Position numbers and translations under genes: made by a program. The notes under the pieces are model-generated. The model was not told where the DNA came from. It ran no database searches and saw nothing but the letters and a program-made list of their open reading frames with translations. Below, piece after piece: positions 7,810 through 16,753 of a stretch of DNA of 64,000 bases; position 1 is the first letter of the stretch, and every line of letters starts with the position of its first letter. The DNA comes from an uncultured Anaerolineae bacterium (GTDB taxonomy: Bacteria; Chloroflexota; Anaerolineae; Anaerolineales; Villigracilaceae), in assembly GCA_903908605.1 (NCBI GenBank), contig CAIVSQ010000575.1:25279-89278 (forward strand), written 5' to 3'.

Positions 7810-8801
7810 ATGTTTAACCAGTGAGCCTCGTTATAGGTTTGTAGTGGAACCACGCTCATATCCGCGAGGAAAAGCGCATCCATCTTGAGTGAGGTGGGGC
7901 TTACATGTACACGAATGAGGTTGTCTTGGGGGCTGTCTCCCAGCCCGGTCATGACCAGGGTCAGCGGTAACCAGGGATCGCGCTGGTAATAAGGCGAGAG
8001 GTTTCCCCATGCGCCGACATCCCCGGCGAAAATGATGACCGGTTTGTGACGAGCCGCCGGGATGAAGTAGGTTTCCATGAGTGGGTTGGCCCCGTCTTTT
8101 TTTTGACAATCCCATACATTGGGCATTGCCTGCTTGTTCTTTAGGGCTTTCATGCCGGGGTTTTGGAAAACCAGGGTTTTGTGCATAAAGACAAAAATAT
8201 ATCGGGTTTGGGGGTCAGAAAGAGCTTTGTCCAATTCGCTTCTCAACAGGTCGAGTTGTGGCTGATCGAGGCTGCATTCCACTCGCTCGGTGTCCAAGAA
8301 GATTAATTCGGCCGGGCCACGTTGTAAACCAAAATAAGTTTGTTTTCCAAAGTAAGATTCGTAAATTTCGCGGTGATTGGTGACATCATGGTTCCCAGGG
8401 GTGTTGTACAGTGGAAATGTCAGTTGATCGAGCAGCGAGCTGCGCAGATTGTCAAAATCGGTTTCGGTTTTACGGTAGACCACATCACCCAGCGAGACGA
8501 TGAAGTCAGGCTGGGTGTTGATGATTTCGGGAAGACGATTAAGTAGTGAAGCAGCTGGCAACCCGTCGGGGATGGAGGGGGAACCATAGATGTGACCAAG
8601 TACATAAAAATTCAGATCACCCGGTTCGCGCTCCTCCGGGGTAATGAGATTGGCCGTTTGCAGGAACAACCATTCGCGTAGACTGGAAGGCAGTCTTTCG
8701 GTAGCCCATAGCCCTGTGAAGAGCAAGGCAAGCAAGCCAAGCAAGCCAAGCAAGCCAAGCAAGCCAAGGGTGATGGTAATTGGCCCGGTTTTACGATTCA
8801 C
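7794..8801 (-). CDS. Membrane-anchored calcineurin-like metallophosphatase with altered metal ligands
   Basis: 335 aa. An N-terminal signal anchor carries an exact Gly-Leu-Leu repeat (residues 13-24). The outside domain shows metallophosphatase motifs: GD at 105-106 (SLGDVVYR), GNHD at 136-139 and a His in FMHK (207). The first motif, normally DxH, reads VLGHIYG (67-73), and the last, normally GHxH, reads AGDVGAWG (259-266), so several metal ligands are changed. It may have shifted metal use or activity. The start is GTG, overlapping the VTC stop (GTGA, 8798-8801). It is last in the DUF4956-CotH-VTC operon and probably acts on phosphate compounds outside the membrane; this is inferred. Confidence 0.8.
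   Translation of the reverse strand: MNRKTGPITITLGLLGLLGLLGLLALLFTGLWATERLPSSLREWLFLQTANLITPEEREPGDLNFYVLGHIYGSPSIPDGLPAASLLNRLPEIINTQPDFIVSLGDVVYRKTETDFDNLRSSLLDQLTFPLYNTPGNHDVTNHREIYESYFGKQTYFGLQRGPAELIFLDTERVECSLDQPQLDLLRSELDKALSDPQTRYIFVFMHKTLVFQNPGMKALKNKQAMPNVWDCQKKDGANPLMETYFIPAARHKPVIIFAGDVGAWGNLSPYYQRDPWLPLTLVMTGLGDSPQDNLIRVHVSPTSLKMDALFLADMSVVPLQTYNEAHWLNIARGR
8723..8767. repeat. 9-base tandem repeat inside the signal anchor
   Basis: Four exact copies of gcaagccaa (8732-8767) are preceded by one copy with a single change (8723-8731). On the minus strand each unit encodes three residues of the Gly-Leu-Leu repeat, so copy changes keep the frame and alter only the length of the membrane segment. 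Confidence 0.95.
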
Positions 8802-9487
8802 ACCAGATCCTGCCAGAGATTATCAACATACTTGGAAAAACGGTTGGCTCGGACAGGGAAATGGGAGAGCACATCGGCCAGTTCGCCAGCATACTTTACG
8901 TCACCTTTTAGCTCAACAATTACCTGTCCATTGGGCGGGTTACAGAAGCCCAGGTTCGGGCGTGCGGCAAAGAGCTGGTTGTAGCCACGTAAGTTGGAAT
9001 CGATCGTCAGCCGCACGCGACCATTGGCGGAAACGAGATAGTCGCGTGTGTAAACGACCAGCAGGGTGGGACGTGAAACGGAAAGCAACTCCCGAATCAA
9101 CCCGCTCGATGCAGCACGCATGGCATCTGAAAGGACGGCCCAGCTGTGGATTGCAAGGTCGAAGTCAGGGCTGAGTTTTTCGGTTAGCTTCCAACCGGCG
9201 CGCTCGGATTTGTTCTTGACTTCCACCTGTCCTGCATGTGCGAGTCCCAAGTTTGGTCCGTACCAGCGGTAGCGCAGTTTGCGGCGAACGGGTACACCGG
9301 CGAGATGGTCATTGAAGGTATCCAGTCCGTTGGTATCGAAGTAGATGCTGTTGACCTGGCGGGAGGGGTAAGCGGTGCGAAACCCTGCTGGATGCATGCA
9401 CACCCAACTGTGGATTTCGGGCAGGAGCAGTTCGGAATACGACTGCTTTAGCTCGTAACGTGAGTCAAAAGCCTGTTCGATACTCAT
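8798..9487 (-). CDS. VTC-domain polyphosphate polymerase-like protein
   Basis: 229 aa, a single VTC/CYTH-type triphosphate-tunnel domain. The basic and acidic tunnel residues are all visible: R10-E12-K14, the strand RKLRYR (69-74), EVKNK (89-93), the paired strands VRLTIDSNLRGY, VIVELKGD, and FSKYV near the end. In yeast Vtc4 the equivalent residues bind polyphosphate and the metal while ATP gamma-phosphate is transferred to a growing chain. No membrane segment or SPX domain is present. The start ATG overlaps the CotH stop and the end overlaps the phosphatase GTG, showing strict coupling with both. Confidence 0.88.
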   Translation of the reverse strand: MSIEQAFDSRYELKQSYSELLLPEIHSWVCMHPAGFRTAYPSRQVNSIYFDTNGLDTFNDHLAGVPVRRKLRYRWYGPNLGLAHAGQVEVKNKSERAGWKLTEKLSPDFDLAIHSWAVLSDAMRAASSGLIRELLSVSRPTLLVVYTRDYLVSANGRVRLTIDSNLRGYNQLFAARPNLGFCNPPNGQVIVELKGDVKYAGELADVLSHFPVRANRFSKYVDNLWQDLV

Positions 9488-12144
9488 CAGTTGCCGAGGA
9501 TCCCTTCCGCGTAGAGTTTGTCGACATCCAAATCCTGTTCAGTCATTTTTTGCCCATTGAGTGTAATTGAGCTGCCAATTTGAGTGACGCACAGCTGCTT
9601 GGTGTCGTTGATGGTCACATTAATAGCGGTGATGGTAGCCGGACCAAAGACAGCTTTCTTAATATAGGCGGCCAGACCTGAAAAACGTGCACTGGTGATG
9701 CTGGAATTTTTAATCTCGATAGTGGAAAGATCTTTGCTGGCGACGCCGATACCAACAACATCCATGGTGATGTTTTCGGCCAGAATATGGCTGTCTTCAC
9801 CTATCGAAAGTCCTTTATCCACGATGTTGTTGATTTGCAAACCTGAGAGGGTGGCGCTGGTGCCGCTGACATCCACGGCGTCGCCCTGGATATCGTGGAA
9901 GCTGCAATCGCGAATATCACCATTCGAGAAATCGCTGTCAAATGCATCTGCGAAAGTGTTTTCAAATTCTGTATTGAGGAAAGTAAATTTGCCGTGGATT
10001 ACGTTGATGGCATCCTCGGTTTGATTATTCCCGATAATGGCGTGATCAAGGCGGATGTCGCTGGCAAAAAAAGTGATGCCACCGGTGAGAATCCAGCCCT
10101 GGCGCTCGATGCCGTGCGTGCTATCAACACGGGCGTATTTCCACAATGATTCACGCCCGGCGTGCAAAACGACAACCCCGCCCCAGCCCTTTTGCTCATC
10201 CTGGGCGGTTAAAAGAACAGGATTGCTGGCGTCGCCCAGCATGTTCACTGCGCCTCGGGCCAGCAGAACTGCGCCAGGTTCAAAACGAAGCACGGTGCCT
10301 GGTGCAATTTGCAGGGTTACACCTTCGGGAGTGATAATGTCGCCGTGAACATCCCAGACCCCTGGCGAGATGAGCATCTGGCTCGAATCGGGGGACGCTG
10401 AGATATAAGGGTGGCTCTTTAAAATTTCATCCTGGGATGGCGGAATGGGTAGCGGGCCAATCGTGATTCCCGCCGGGGTCATGACCCCATCCAGGTTGAC
10501 CTTGATTTCGTTTGGTACCCCGCCAAAGCGTACGACCGCTTCGATTTTTGGCGACTTTTTAGATTGAGTCCAGGGCGTGGTGTCGTTGAGTGGAATCTCA
10601 TACCAGGTAAGGTTAGGAACCTGCTCGCCGCTTTTTAACGAAGGGATTATGGCGGCTGCATCGGATGGCAGAGCTAGCGGTGCACCGTTGACCTCCAGCC
10701 GAACCACATCGATCGGCAAAATGGATATGTTGGTTAGTTCAACCCTGAGAGCCGGTGGATTGGTATCGCCCAGGTTCAGCCCGGTAACGGTGACTGCGCC
10801 TTTAACCGGGTTGGGTGGGGAGAACCACAGGTTAAGAAAAGCCTGGCGGTCGGTAAGACGCTTCCAGTTGATATCCAACCCCTTCTGGTTGTATTCGCCT
10901 TGTAGAGCGGTAGTGAAGTCGATCGCTTCCGGGTTGTATTTTTCTTTGAGTTGCTCAATATAACCGGGGCGGGTCATGCGGTAGAGTTCCTCAGCATAGG
11001 CGCGCTTGACATCGTCATCGTTGAAGATGCTGTTACCGGCATCGAAGATGAAATTTTTGGTTGCATCCTGCCGGCATTCATCAAATGGGATGGCGTCGTA
11101 AACCACCGGCTCCAGTCGAGAGGTAACGGGGTTGTAATAGAAACGCAAGTTGTGCCAGTTCGTGCCGTGGCAGGCGGCCCACAAGTCAGAAAGGGCGAAA
11201 AAGCGTCCCATCAGGCGCACATCAAAGACCTGTGAGGCTGACAGGGCACCGCTTTCGTAGGCGCGCAGCAGTTCACCAGCAGTCTTCGCCTCGGCAGAGA
11301 GGGTTGAGCTGACTTCAATTTTGCCAGATTGAAAATTGCTAATGTCAGCGGTTTTTTCAGTGGTATACGTCCAACCATTACCAACGAACTTGGTGCCGTT
11401 GGCGTAAAAATAAGCCCATTTATCCCACAAGTTTTCCTCGTCAAAACGCAGGATGACTCCCTGGCGACGACCCTGACTCTCGATTAATTCAGATGCGAAA
11501 CTTTCTTCGATTCCATAAATACCCAGCAGCTCGCCATTCAACATGACATTTACAAAGTTATAGCGGGTGGTCAGGATGTTCTCTTCCATCAAGTTTTGAT
11601 GGAAGGCCCATTCGTAAAGGAAGTTGCGGGTTTCGGGGGTTTGGATGGAGAACTGGCGGAAACCCATAATTTGTGCGCCGTTCTTTAACTGAATGCGAAA
11701 GGACCATTTTTTCCCTTGCAAGTGGTCGGTCCAATCGCCTTTCAGGCGCATTTGTACATCCATTTTGGGACCATTGTTAAGCGTAATCGTGGCGGGCACT
11801 AAGTCTTCGTCAGTGGTTTGCAGGATACCTACCTGCAGGGCCTCGTCACGCTTTTCGAGCATCTTGCGATAATATTTGAACTTGAGGTCAATTGCGAGGG
11901 TTTTGAGACCGTTATCCTGGTAAAGGCGGACCTCGTCACTGGTGTTTTTTTGGACAGTCGCCACTGCGGACTGCACCTGGGTACGGGCCTGGCTGAGCAG
12001 CCCGGTTCGATCGAGCAGGATGCCGGCTCCGAAAGCAAAAATGAATAACAAAGCCAAAACCACTCCAACCATGATGCGCCGGGTGGGTGTACCGTTGACC
12101 GGCTTGGTGTTTGTGCCAGTCTCTTCAGGTTGGCGTAACTTCAT
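9487..12144 (-). CDS. CotH-kinase-domain protein with C-terminal parallel beta-helix
   Basis: 885 aa. A membrane segment at about 25-45 anchors the protein. A CotH kinase domain (about 80-430) shows MRLKGDWTDHLQGKKWSFRI, EESFASE, NLRFYYNP and EPVVYDAIPF. CotH proteins are atypical kinases that phosphorylate spore-coat or surface proteins. The region around 560-860 has a repeated right-handed beta-helix pattern (TLQIAPGTVLRFEPGA, then Asn/Asp-rich turns), suggesting glycan or surface binding. It starts six bases after DUF4956 with GGAGG in the DUF4956 end, and its stop overlaps VTC (ATGA). Confidence 0.85.
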   Translation of the reverse strand: MKLRQPEETGTNTKPVNGTPTRRIMVGVVLALLFIFAFGAGILLDRTGLLSQARTQVQSAVATVQKNTSDEVRLYQDNGLKTLAIDLKFKYYRKMLEKRDEALQVGILQTTDEDLVPATITLNNGPKMDVQMRLKGDWTDHLQGKKWSFRIQLKNGAQIMGFRQFSIQTPETRNFLYEWAFHQNLMEENILTTRYNFVNVMLNGELLGIYGIEESFASELIESQGRRQGVILRFDEENLWDKWAYFYANGTKFVGNGWTYTTEKTADISNFQSGKIEVSSTLSAEAKTAGELLRAYESGALSASQVFDVRLMGRFFALSDLWAACHGTNWHNLRFYYNPVTSRLEPVVYDAIPFDECRQDATKNFIFDAGNSIFNDDDVKRAYAEELYRMTRPGYIEQLKEKYNPEAIDFTTALQGEYNQKGLDINWKRLTDRQAFLNLWFSPPNPVKGAVTVTGLNLGDTNPPALRVELTNISILPIDVVRLEVNGAPLALPSDAAAIIPSLKSGEQVPNLTWYEIPLNDTTPWTQSKKSPKIEAVVRFGGVPNEIKVNLDGVMTPAGITIGPLPIPPSQDEILKSHPYISASPDSSQMLISPGVWDVHGDIITPEGVTLQIAPGTVLRFEPGAVLLARGAVNMLGDASNPVLLTAQDEQKGWGGVVVLHAGRESLWKYARVDSTHGIERQGWILTGGITFFASDIRLDHAIIGNNQTEDAINVIHGKFTFLNTEFENTFADAFDSDFSNGDIRDCSFHDIQGDAVDVSGTSATLSGLQINNIVDKGLSIGEDSHILAENITMDVVGIGVASKDLSTIEIKNSSITSARFSGLAAYIKKAVFGPATITAINVTINDTKQLCVTQIGSSITLNGQKMTEQDLDVDKLYAEGILGN

Positions 12145-12149
12145 TTATT

Positions 12150-12821
12150 TCATCCTCCAAGCAGGTTGCTCTGCTCTACAACGCTGATGCTGCTGCCAGG
12201 ATAGGCTTTGCGCAGGGTATCCATCATCGAAATGATGTCATCTGAGTTGGTGATGTTTACGTAATAAGTGAGCTGGAGCAGATCGCCGGAGTGGTCGAGG
12301 CGGCGAAAATCAAGGGTTTTGAATTGTTTGAGCAGGGCTGCGTTGATGTCGGCGAAAAGGTGATCCCCTTCTTGGGCGGCGGGCACCTGGATATTGAGGT
12401 AGAGATTGTGCAAGGCTTTACGACGATTGAAGAGTAGTGCGCGCGCTAAAAGGAAAATCATAATGACGGCCACTGCCACCAGGGTTGGAATGCGTTGGTC
12501 GGCACCAAAACCCAGACCAACAGCGATGGCCAGGAACAGGAAGATGAGTTCCTCTGGGTCTTTGATGGCTGTGCGGAAGCGCACGATCGAAAGAGCACCT
12601 ACCAGGCCAAGGGAAAGTGCGAGTGAAGATTTGACGACTGAGATGACCAGCAGGGTAATAAGGGATAGCAACGGCAGGATCGCAGCAAAATGCAGGCGAT
12701 TGGAGAGAGAGTTGCCAAATTTCACGTAATACAGGGCAACAATGATGGAAACCCCCGTTCCAAGGGCAAGATTAAGCAGGAGAATAGGTAGTGAAAGCGG
12801 GGTAATTTGGGAGATATCCAT
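12150..12821 (-). CDS. DUF4956 membrane protein
   Basis: 223 aa with about four or five membrane helices followed by a soluble domain of roughly 90 residues. The family signature GALSIVRFRTAIKDPEE near residue 85 and the helix FLFLAIAVGLGFGADQ are clear. Members are often found beside VTC and CotH genes; their function is unknown, and a channel or scaffold role is my inference. The start at 12821 has AAAGGA seven bases upstream; an upstream in-frame extension is judged artificial. It is first in the operon DUF4956-CotH-VTC-metallophosphatase. Confidence 0.85.
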   Translation of the reverse strand: MDISQITPLSLPILLLNLALGTGVSIIVALYYVKFGNSLSNRLHFAAILPLLSLITLLVISVVKSSLALSLGLVGALSIVRFRTAIKDPEELIFLFLAIAVGLGFGADQRIPTLVAVAVIMIFLLARALLFNRRKALHNLYLNIQVPAAQEGDHLFADINAALLKQFKTLDFRRLDHSGDLLQLTYYVNITNSDDIISMMDTLRKAYPGSSISVVEQSNLLGG

Positions 12822-12927
12822 GTAGCGTTCCTTTGTGTGACGAGATTGGCAAATTATATCCCCGTTTGATCTGGAGGGTATGGGAGCGTAAAGGTGAAAG
12901 CGGGTTGATGGAATGTCCAATGCGGAT

Positions 12928-12974
12928 AGCCCGGGAAATTTATGTCTGAAGAATTACGATAAATTTCCCGGGCT
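12928..12974. terminator. Long perfect stem-loop between the PIG-L gene and DUF4956
   Basis: A 16-base arm agcccgggaaatttat (12928-12943) pairs perfectly with 12959-12974 around a 15-base loop. It lies just after the PIG-L stop on the minus strand. There is no T-run, so it may be a Rho-assisted terminator or an mRNA-stabilising hairpin. Confidence 0.55.
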
Positions 12975-12991
12975 TACTTGACAACCTAAAA

Positions 12992-13732
12992 TCAATTTTC
13001 GGGTTGGTCCTGTTCGAGCACCATTACTTTGTAGGCCTCAGCGTAGTTAAGACCCTGGGGTTTGCCTTCTTCTGTAGCCCATTCGCGGATCATTTTCTCC
13101 GGGTTCCACTCGCCAAGCTGGCTGGCGTGTTTTTGGAGAGCGGTGATTTTGAGCTCAATGGTGTCCGTAATATCGACCCATGTATCGGGTTTTTCTGGAC
13201 CGTGCAGGTAAAGGCGCTTGACATTGTGAGGTTCAAAGCCTTGCGCCAGCAGGTCGGCGAAGACAAGTCTGGAACCGGCCGAAGGGAAAACAGCGTAGGT
13301 GGCTAATTGAGCGGCGGCGCGGTGATCAGGGTGATTGATGTAACCGTTACCGTAGAAGACAGCCTGTGGATCGCCAGTGACAACGACTTCCGGGCGATGG
13401 GTGCGGATGATTTTGGTCAGCTCTTTGCGCAGTGTCACGGTGGGCTCAAGTTCACCATCGGGCAGGTGTAGATAAATGGTGCGATGAATGCCCAACACCT
13501 GGTTGGCCGCGCTTTGCTCTGTTTCGCGGATAGCGGCCAGGGTTGGTTTGTAGCTGGCGTCGTGGGTGGGGTCGTTGGAACCGCCATCGCCGCTGGTGAG
13601 GATGACCGAAGTAATTTCGCAGCCGGTAGCGGCCCAGCGGGCCAGTGTGCCAGCAACGGTAAATTCCTGGTCGTCGGGGTGGGCATGGATGCTCATGGCG
13701 CTTTTGGGAATGAACTCTTTTTCGTCGGGCAT
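12992..13732 (-). CDS. PIG-L family (LmbE-like) deacetylase
   Basis: 246 aa. The zinc site is visible: AHPDDQE near residues 17-23 supplies His and two Asp, and NHPDH later supplies the third His. Family members remove acetyl or acyl groups from N-acetylglucosamine-containing compounds (GlcNAc-PI, mycothiol or bacillithiol precursors, antibiotics). No signal peptide is seen, so it acts in the cytoplasm. Start at 13732 is supported by AGGAG seven bases upstream; a longer frame to 13837 lacks a site and crosses the acnA terminator. The substrate is unknown; neighbours give no pathway clue. Confidence 0.88.
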   Translation of the reverse strand: MPDEKEFIPKSAMSIHAHPDDQEFTVAGTLARWAATGCEITSVILTSGDGGSNDPTHDASYKPTLAAIRETEQSAANQVLGIHRTIYLHLPDGELEPTVTLRKELTKIIRTHRPEVVVTGDPQAVFYGNGYINHPDHRAAAQLATYAVFPSAGSRLVFADLLAQGFEPHNVKRLYLHGPEKPDTWVDITDTIELKITALQKHASQLGEWNPEKMIREWATEEGKPQGLNYAEAYKVMVLEQDQPEN

Positions 13733-13828
13733 GTTGGTACTCCTGGAGGTGGCCACTTCTCTTGCTGGGGAAGTGGATGATTGAAACGATAAATGTTGTT
13801 GAATTTTACCCGTATTATACGTAATGGC

Positions 13829-13860
13829 AAAAAACAACCCCGGGTTTTGTGCCCGGGGTT
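13829..13860 (-). terminator. Terminator of acnA
   Basis: AACCCCGGG (13836-13844) pairs with CCCGGGGTT (13852-13860) around a 7-base loop, and the minus strand continues with TGTTTTTTG. It is 34 bases past the acnA stop. Confidence 0.88.
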
Positions 13861-13893
13861 GAAGTTGAAGATGGGTGCAGCCGTGCCCCGGGA

Positions 13894-16590
13894 TCAGGAA
13901 ACCAGGTTGCGCAGCACGGTATGCAGGATGCCACCGTTGCGGTAATAGTTGACTTCAACGCTAGTGTTGAGTAGTGCACGAGTTTTGAATTCGATCACCT
14001 GTCCATCGGCTTTTTTGGCTTTTACTGTGATTTCGCATTGTGGGGCCATGTTGTCGCTGAGACCTTCGATGTCAAAGATTTCAGACCCAGACAGACCGAG
14101 GGATTCAGTGTTTTGTCCTTCCATGAAGCGCAACGGCAGGATGCCCATGCCAACCAGGTTGGAGCGGTGAATGCGCTCGAAGGATTCAGCAATGACTGCT
14201 TTGACACCCTGCAGCATGGGGCCCTTGGCAGCCCAGTCGCGGCTTGAACCAGTACCATATTCCTTTCCAGCCAGCACGATGGAGGGAATGCCCGCCTGCT
14301 TGTATTTCATGGCTGCATCGAAAATGGAAATATCCTGGGTCGATCCGTTTTCAAAATAACGAGTCCAGTTACCTTCGCGCGGGGCGACCAGGTTGTTCTT
14401 CAGGCGTATATTTGCGAAAGTGCCGCGGGCCATGACCAGATCGTTGCCGCGTCTGGCCCCGTACTGGTTAAAGTCCTTGGGCATAACGCCGCGTTCCTGC
14501 AGGAAGATACCAGCGGGGCTTTCGGCAGCGATGTTACCGGCGGGGGAAATGTGATCGGTGGTGATCGAGTCACCGAAAACACCCAGGACGCGCGCGCCCT
14601 GGATGGCGCTGACGGCAGGCACATTCAGGGTCAGGCTCTGGAAGTACGGTGGGTGATGGATGTAGGTGGATTCTTCACTCCACTGGAACAGTTCGCCGCC
14701 TGTGACCTGGATATCCTGCCACATTTCGGAGCCTTCAAAGACGCTGGCGTACTTGTCAGTGAACATCTCGGTACGAACATGGGCGGTGATGGCTTCGGCG
14801 ATTTCGGCGCTGGTAGGCCAAATATCCTTAAGGTAGACTGGTCCGGCGCTGCCTTGCCCGATCGGATCATTGTTCAGATCAATGTCTACTGTTCCAGCGA
14901 GGGCGTATGCAACCACGAGGGGCGGTGAAGCCAGGAAGTTGGCCTTGACCAACGGGTGGACACGACCTTCAAAGTTGCGGTTGCCAGAGATGACCGCTGA
15001 AGCGACCAGGTCTGCGCTGGTGACAGCCTTTGAAACCTCGCCAGGCAGCGGGCCGCTGTTGCCGATACAGGTGGTGCAACCGTAGCCGACCACATTAAAG
15101 CCGAGCTGGGCGAGTGGTTCTAGCAAGCCGGCGGATTGTAGATATTCACTGACTACGCGTGAGCCTGGGGCCAGGCTGGTCTTAACATAGGGTTTGACTT
15201 GCAGTCCTTTTTCAAGTGCTTTTTTGGCGAGCAAGCCTGCGCCGATCAGAACCGAGGGGTTGCTGGTATTGGTGCAGGATGTGATTGCTGCAATGACCAC
15301 AGCGCCGTGCTTCATGCTGGTACCGTCGCTGCCGAAGGTGGTTTCACGGGCCAGGGCTTGCTCGGAAAGTTCATAACCACGTTCTTTAACGGGGGCAGTC
15401 AGGGCGCGCCGGAAGGTGGATTTCATATCCGCCAGAGCTACGCGGTCCTGGGGGCGTTTGGGGCCAGCCAGGGAGGGCACAACCGAGCCAAGATCAAGTT
15501 CGAGCGTGTCGGTAAACTCGGGGTCTGGGCTTGTTTCGTCACGGAAGAGGCCCTGGGCACGGCAGTAAGCCTCGGTGCGTTCGATGACAGCTTCTGGGCG
15601 ACCGGTCAGCTTCATGTAGCGAAGGGTTTCGGCATCGACCGGGAAAAAGCCCATTGTAGCGCCGTATTCGGGGGCCATATTGGCGATGGTAGCCCGGTCA
15701 GTGAGTGACATGGATGCCAGGCCTGGACCAAAGAACTCCACAAACTTGTCGACCACACCTTTTTTACGAAGCATTTGGGTGACAGTCAGGACCAGGTCGG
15801 TGGCGGTGATGCCATCATTTAATTTGCCAACCAGTTTGAAGCCGATTACATCTGGCAGGAGCATGTCCATGGGTTGGCCAAGCATGACGGCTTCGGCTTC
15901 GATGCCGCCCACACCCCAACCAACGACGCCCAGGCCATTGATCATGGTGGTGTGCGAGTCGGTACCAACCAGGGTATCGGGGAAGGCGTAGGTTTCGCCA
16001 TTTTCGCTACGGGTGAAGACCACTTCCGAGAGGTATTCCAGGTTAACCTGGTGGATGATACCCGTCATGGGTGGTACAACGCGGAAGTTCTTGAAAGCCT
16101 TTTGACCCCACTTGAGGAATTCATACCGTTCGCGGTTGCGCTGGAATTCAACCTCGGCGTTGCGGTTGAAGGCATCGCCGGTGGCGAAAAAATCCACCTG
16201 AAGTGAGTGGTCGATGACGAGATCCACCGGTACCAGCGGGTTAATCTTTTTAGGATCACCGCCCAGCCGGGCAACAGCGGCTCGCATGGCGGCGAGGTCT
16301 ACGACCGCAGGGACGCCAGTAAAATCCTGCATGACAACGCGCGCAGGCAGGAAGGGGATGCCGGGGCGTGTACCCTTGGGTTGCCAGGCGGCAATGTTGC
16401 GGACATCCTGCTGGGTGATTTCGGTATCGTTGCATTGGCGTAGGGCCGCCTCGAGCATGACCCGGATGGAGAATGGCAGCCTGGATAAATTAACCAGCCC
16501 GGCCTTCTCAAGAGCATCCAGGCGGTAGATGATGTAATCACCGTGGCTCGTTTTCAGGGTTGAACGCGAATTAAAGAAATCTTTTTTCAT
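13894..16590 (-). CDS. acnA: Aconitate hydratase A
   Basis: Interconverts citrate and isocitrate in the TCA cycle using a [4Fe-4S] cluster. The 898-residue length fits AcnA/IRP1. Cluster cysteines are visible at C439 ([10 protein letters not shown]) and C505/C508 ([12 protein letters not shown]). Other marks are [19 protein letters not shown] (211-229) and the swivel-domain [16 protein letters not shown] with [14 protein letters not shown] is preceded by GGAGC six bases upstream. Its upstream gap holds a hairpin caaaaac/gtttttg (16638-16644, 16655-16661) and a weak stem-loop at 16708-16723 after the adenosine deaminase gene. It is monocistronic. Confidence 0.97.
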   Translation of the reverse strand: MKKDFFNSRSTLKTSHGDYIIYRLDALEKAGLVNLSRLPFSIRVMLEAALRQCNDTEITQQDVRNIAAWQPKGTRPGIPFLPARVVMQDFTGVPAVVDLAAMRAAVARLGGDPKKINPLVPVDLVIDHSLQVDFFATGDAFNRNAEVEFQRNRERYEFLKWGQKAFKNFRVVPPMTGIIHQVNLEYLSEVVFTRSENGETYAFPDTLVGTDSHTTMINGLGVVGWGVGGIEAEAVMLGQPMDMLLPDVIGFKLVGKLNDGITATDLVLTVTQMLRKKGVVDKFVEFFGPGLASMSLTDRATIANMAPEYGATMGFFPVDAETLRYMKLTGRPEAVIERTEAYCRAQGLFRDETSPDPEFTDTLELDLGSVVPSLAGPKRPQDRVALADMKSTFRRALTAPVKERGYELSEQALARETTFGSDGTSMKHGAVVIAAITSCTNTSNPSVLIGAGLLAKKALEKGLQVKPYVKTSLAPGSRVVSEYLQSAGLLEPLAQLGFNVVGYGCTTCIGNSGPLPGEVSKAVTSADLVASAVISGNRNFEGRVHPLVKANFLASPPLVVAYALAGTVDIDLNNDPIGQGSAGPVYLKDIWPTSAEIAEAITAHVRTEMFTDKYASVFEGSEMWQDIQVTGGELFQWSEESTYIHHPPYFQSLTLNVPAVSAIQGARVLGVFGDSITTDHISPAGNIAAESPAGIFLQERGVMPKDFNQYGARRGNDLVMARGTFANIRLKNNLVAPREGNWTRYFENGSTQDISIFDAAMKYKQAGIPSIVLAGKEYGTGSSRDWAAKGPMLQGVKAVIAESFERIHRSNLVGMGILPLRFMEGQNTESLGLSGSEIFDIEGLSDNMAPQCEITVKAKKADGQVIEFKTRALLNTSVEVNYYRNGGILHTVLRNLVS

Positions 16591-16753
16591 TACAGCTCCT
16601 TTGGCTATCTCCCGTTTCTGGCACGGGCTGGGTCAATCAAAAACACCCTTGCGCGTTTTTGTGACCGTGTGGTGGAATAAAGAATCACAACACTTCCACA
16701 AAAGACCCAAAGGTGCGCCTTTGTTGTCCTTTGTCAATCTACCTAGAAATAAT

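Noticed and set aside
13733..13837. Longer N-terminus for the PIG-L protein
   Set aside because: It has no ribosome binding site, overlaps the acnA terminator, and the family motif position favours 13732.
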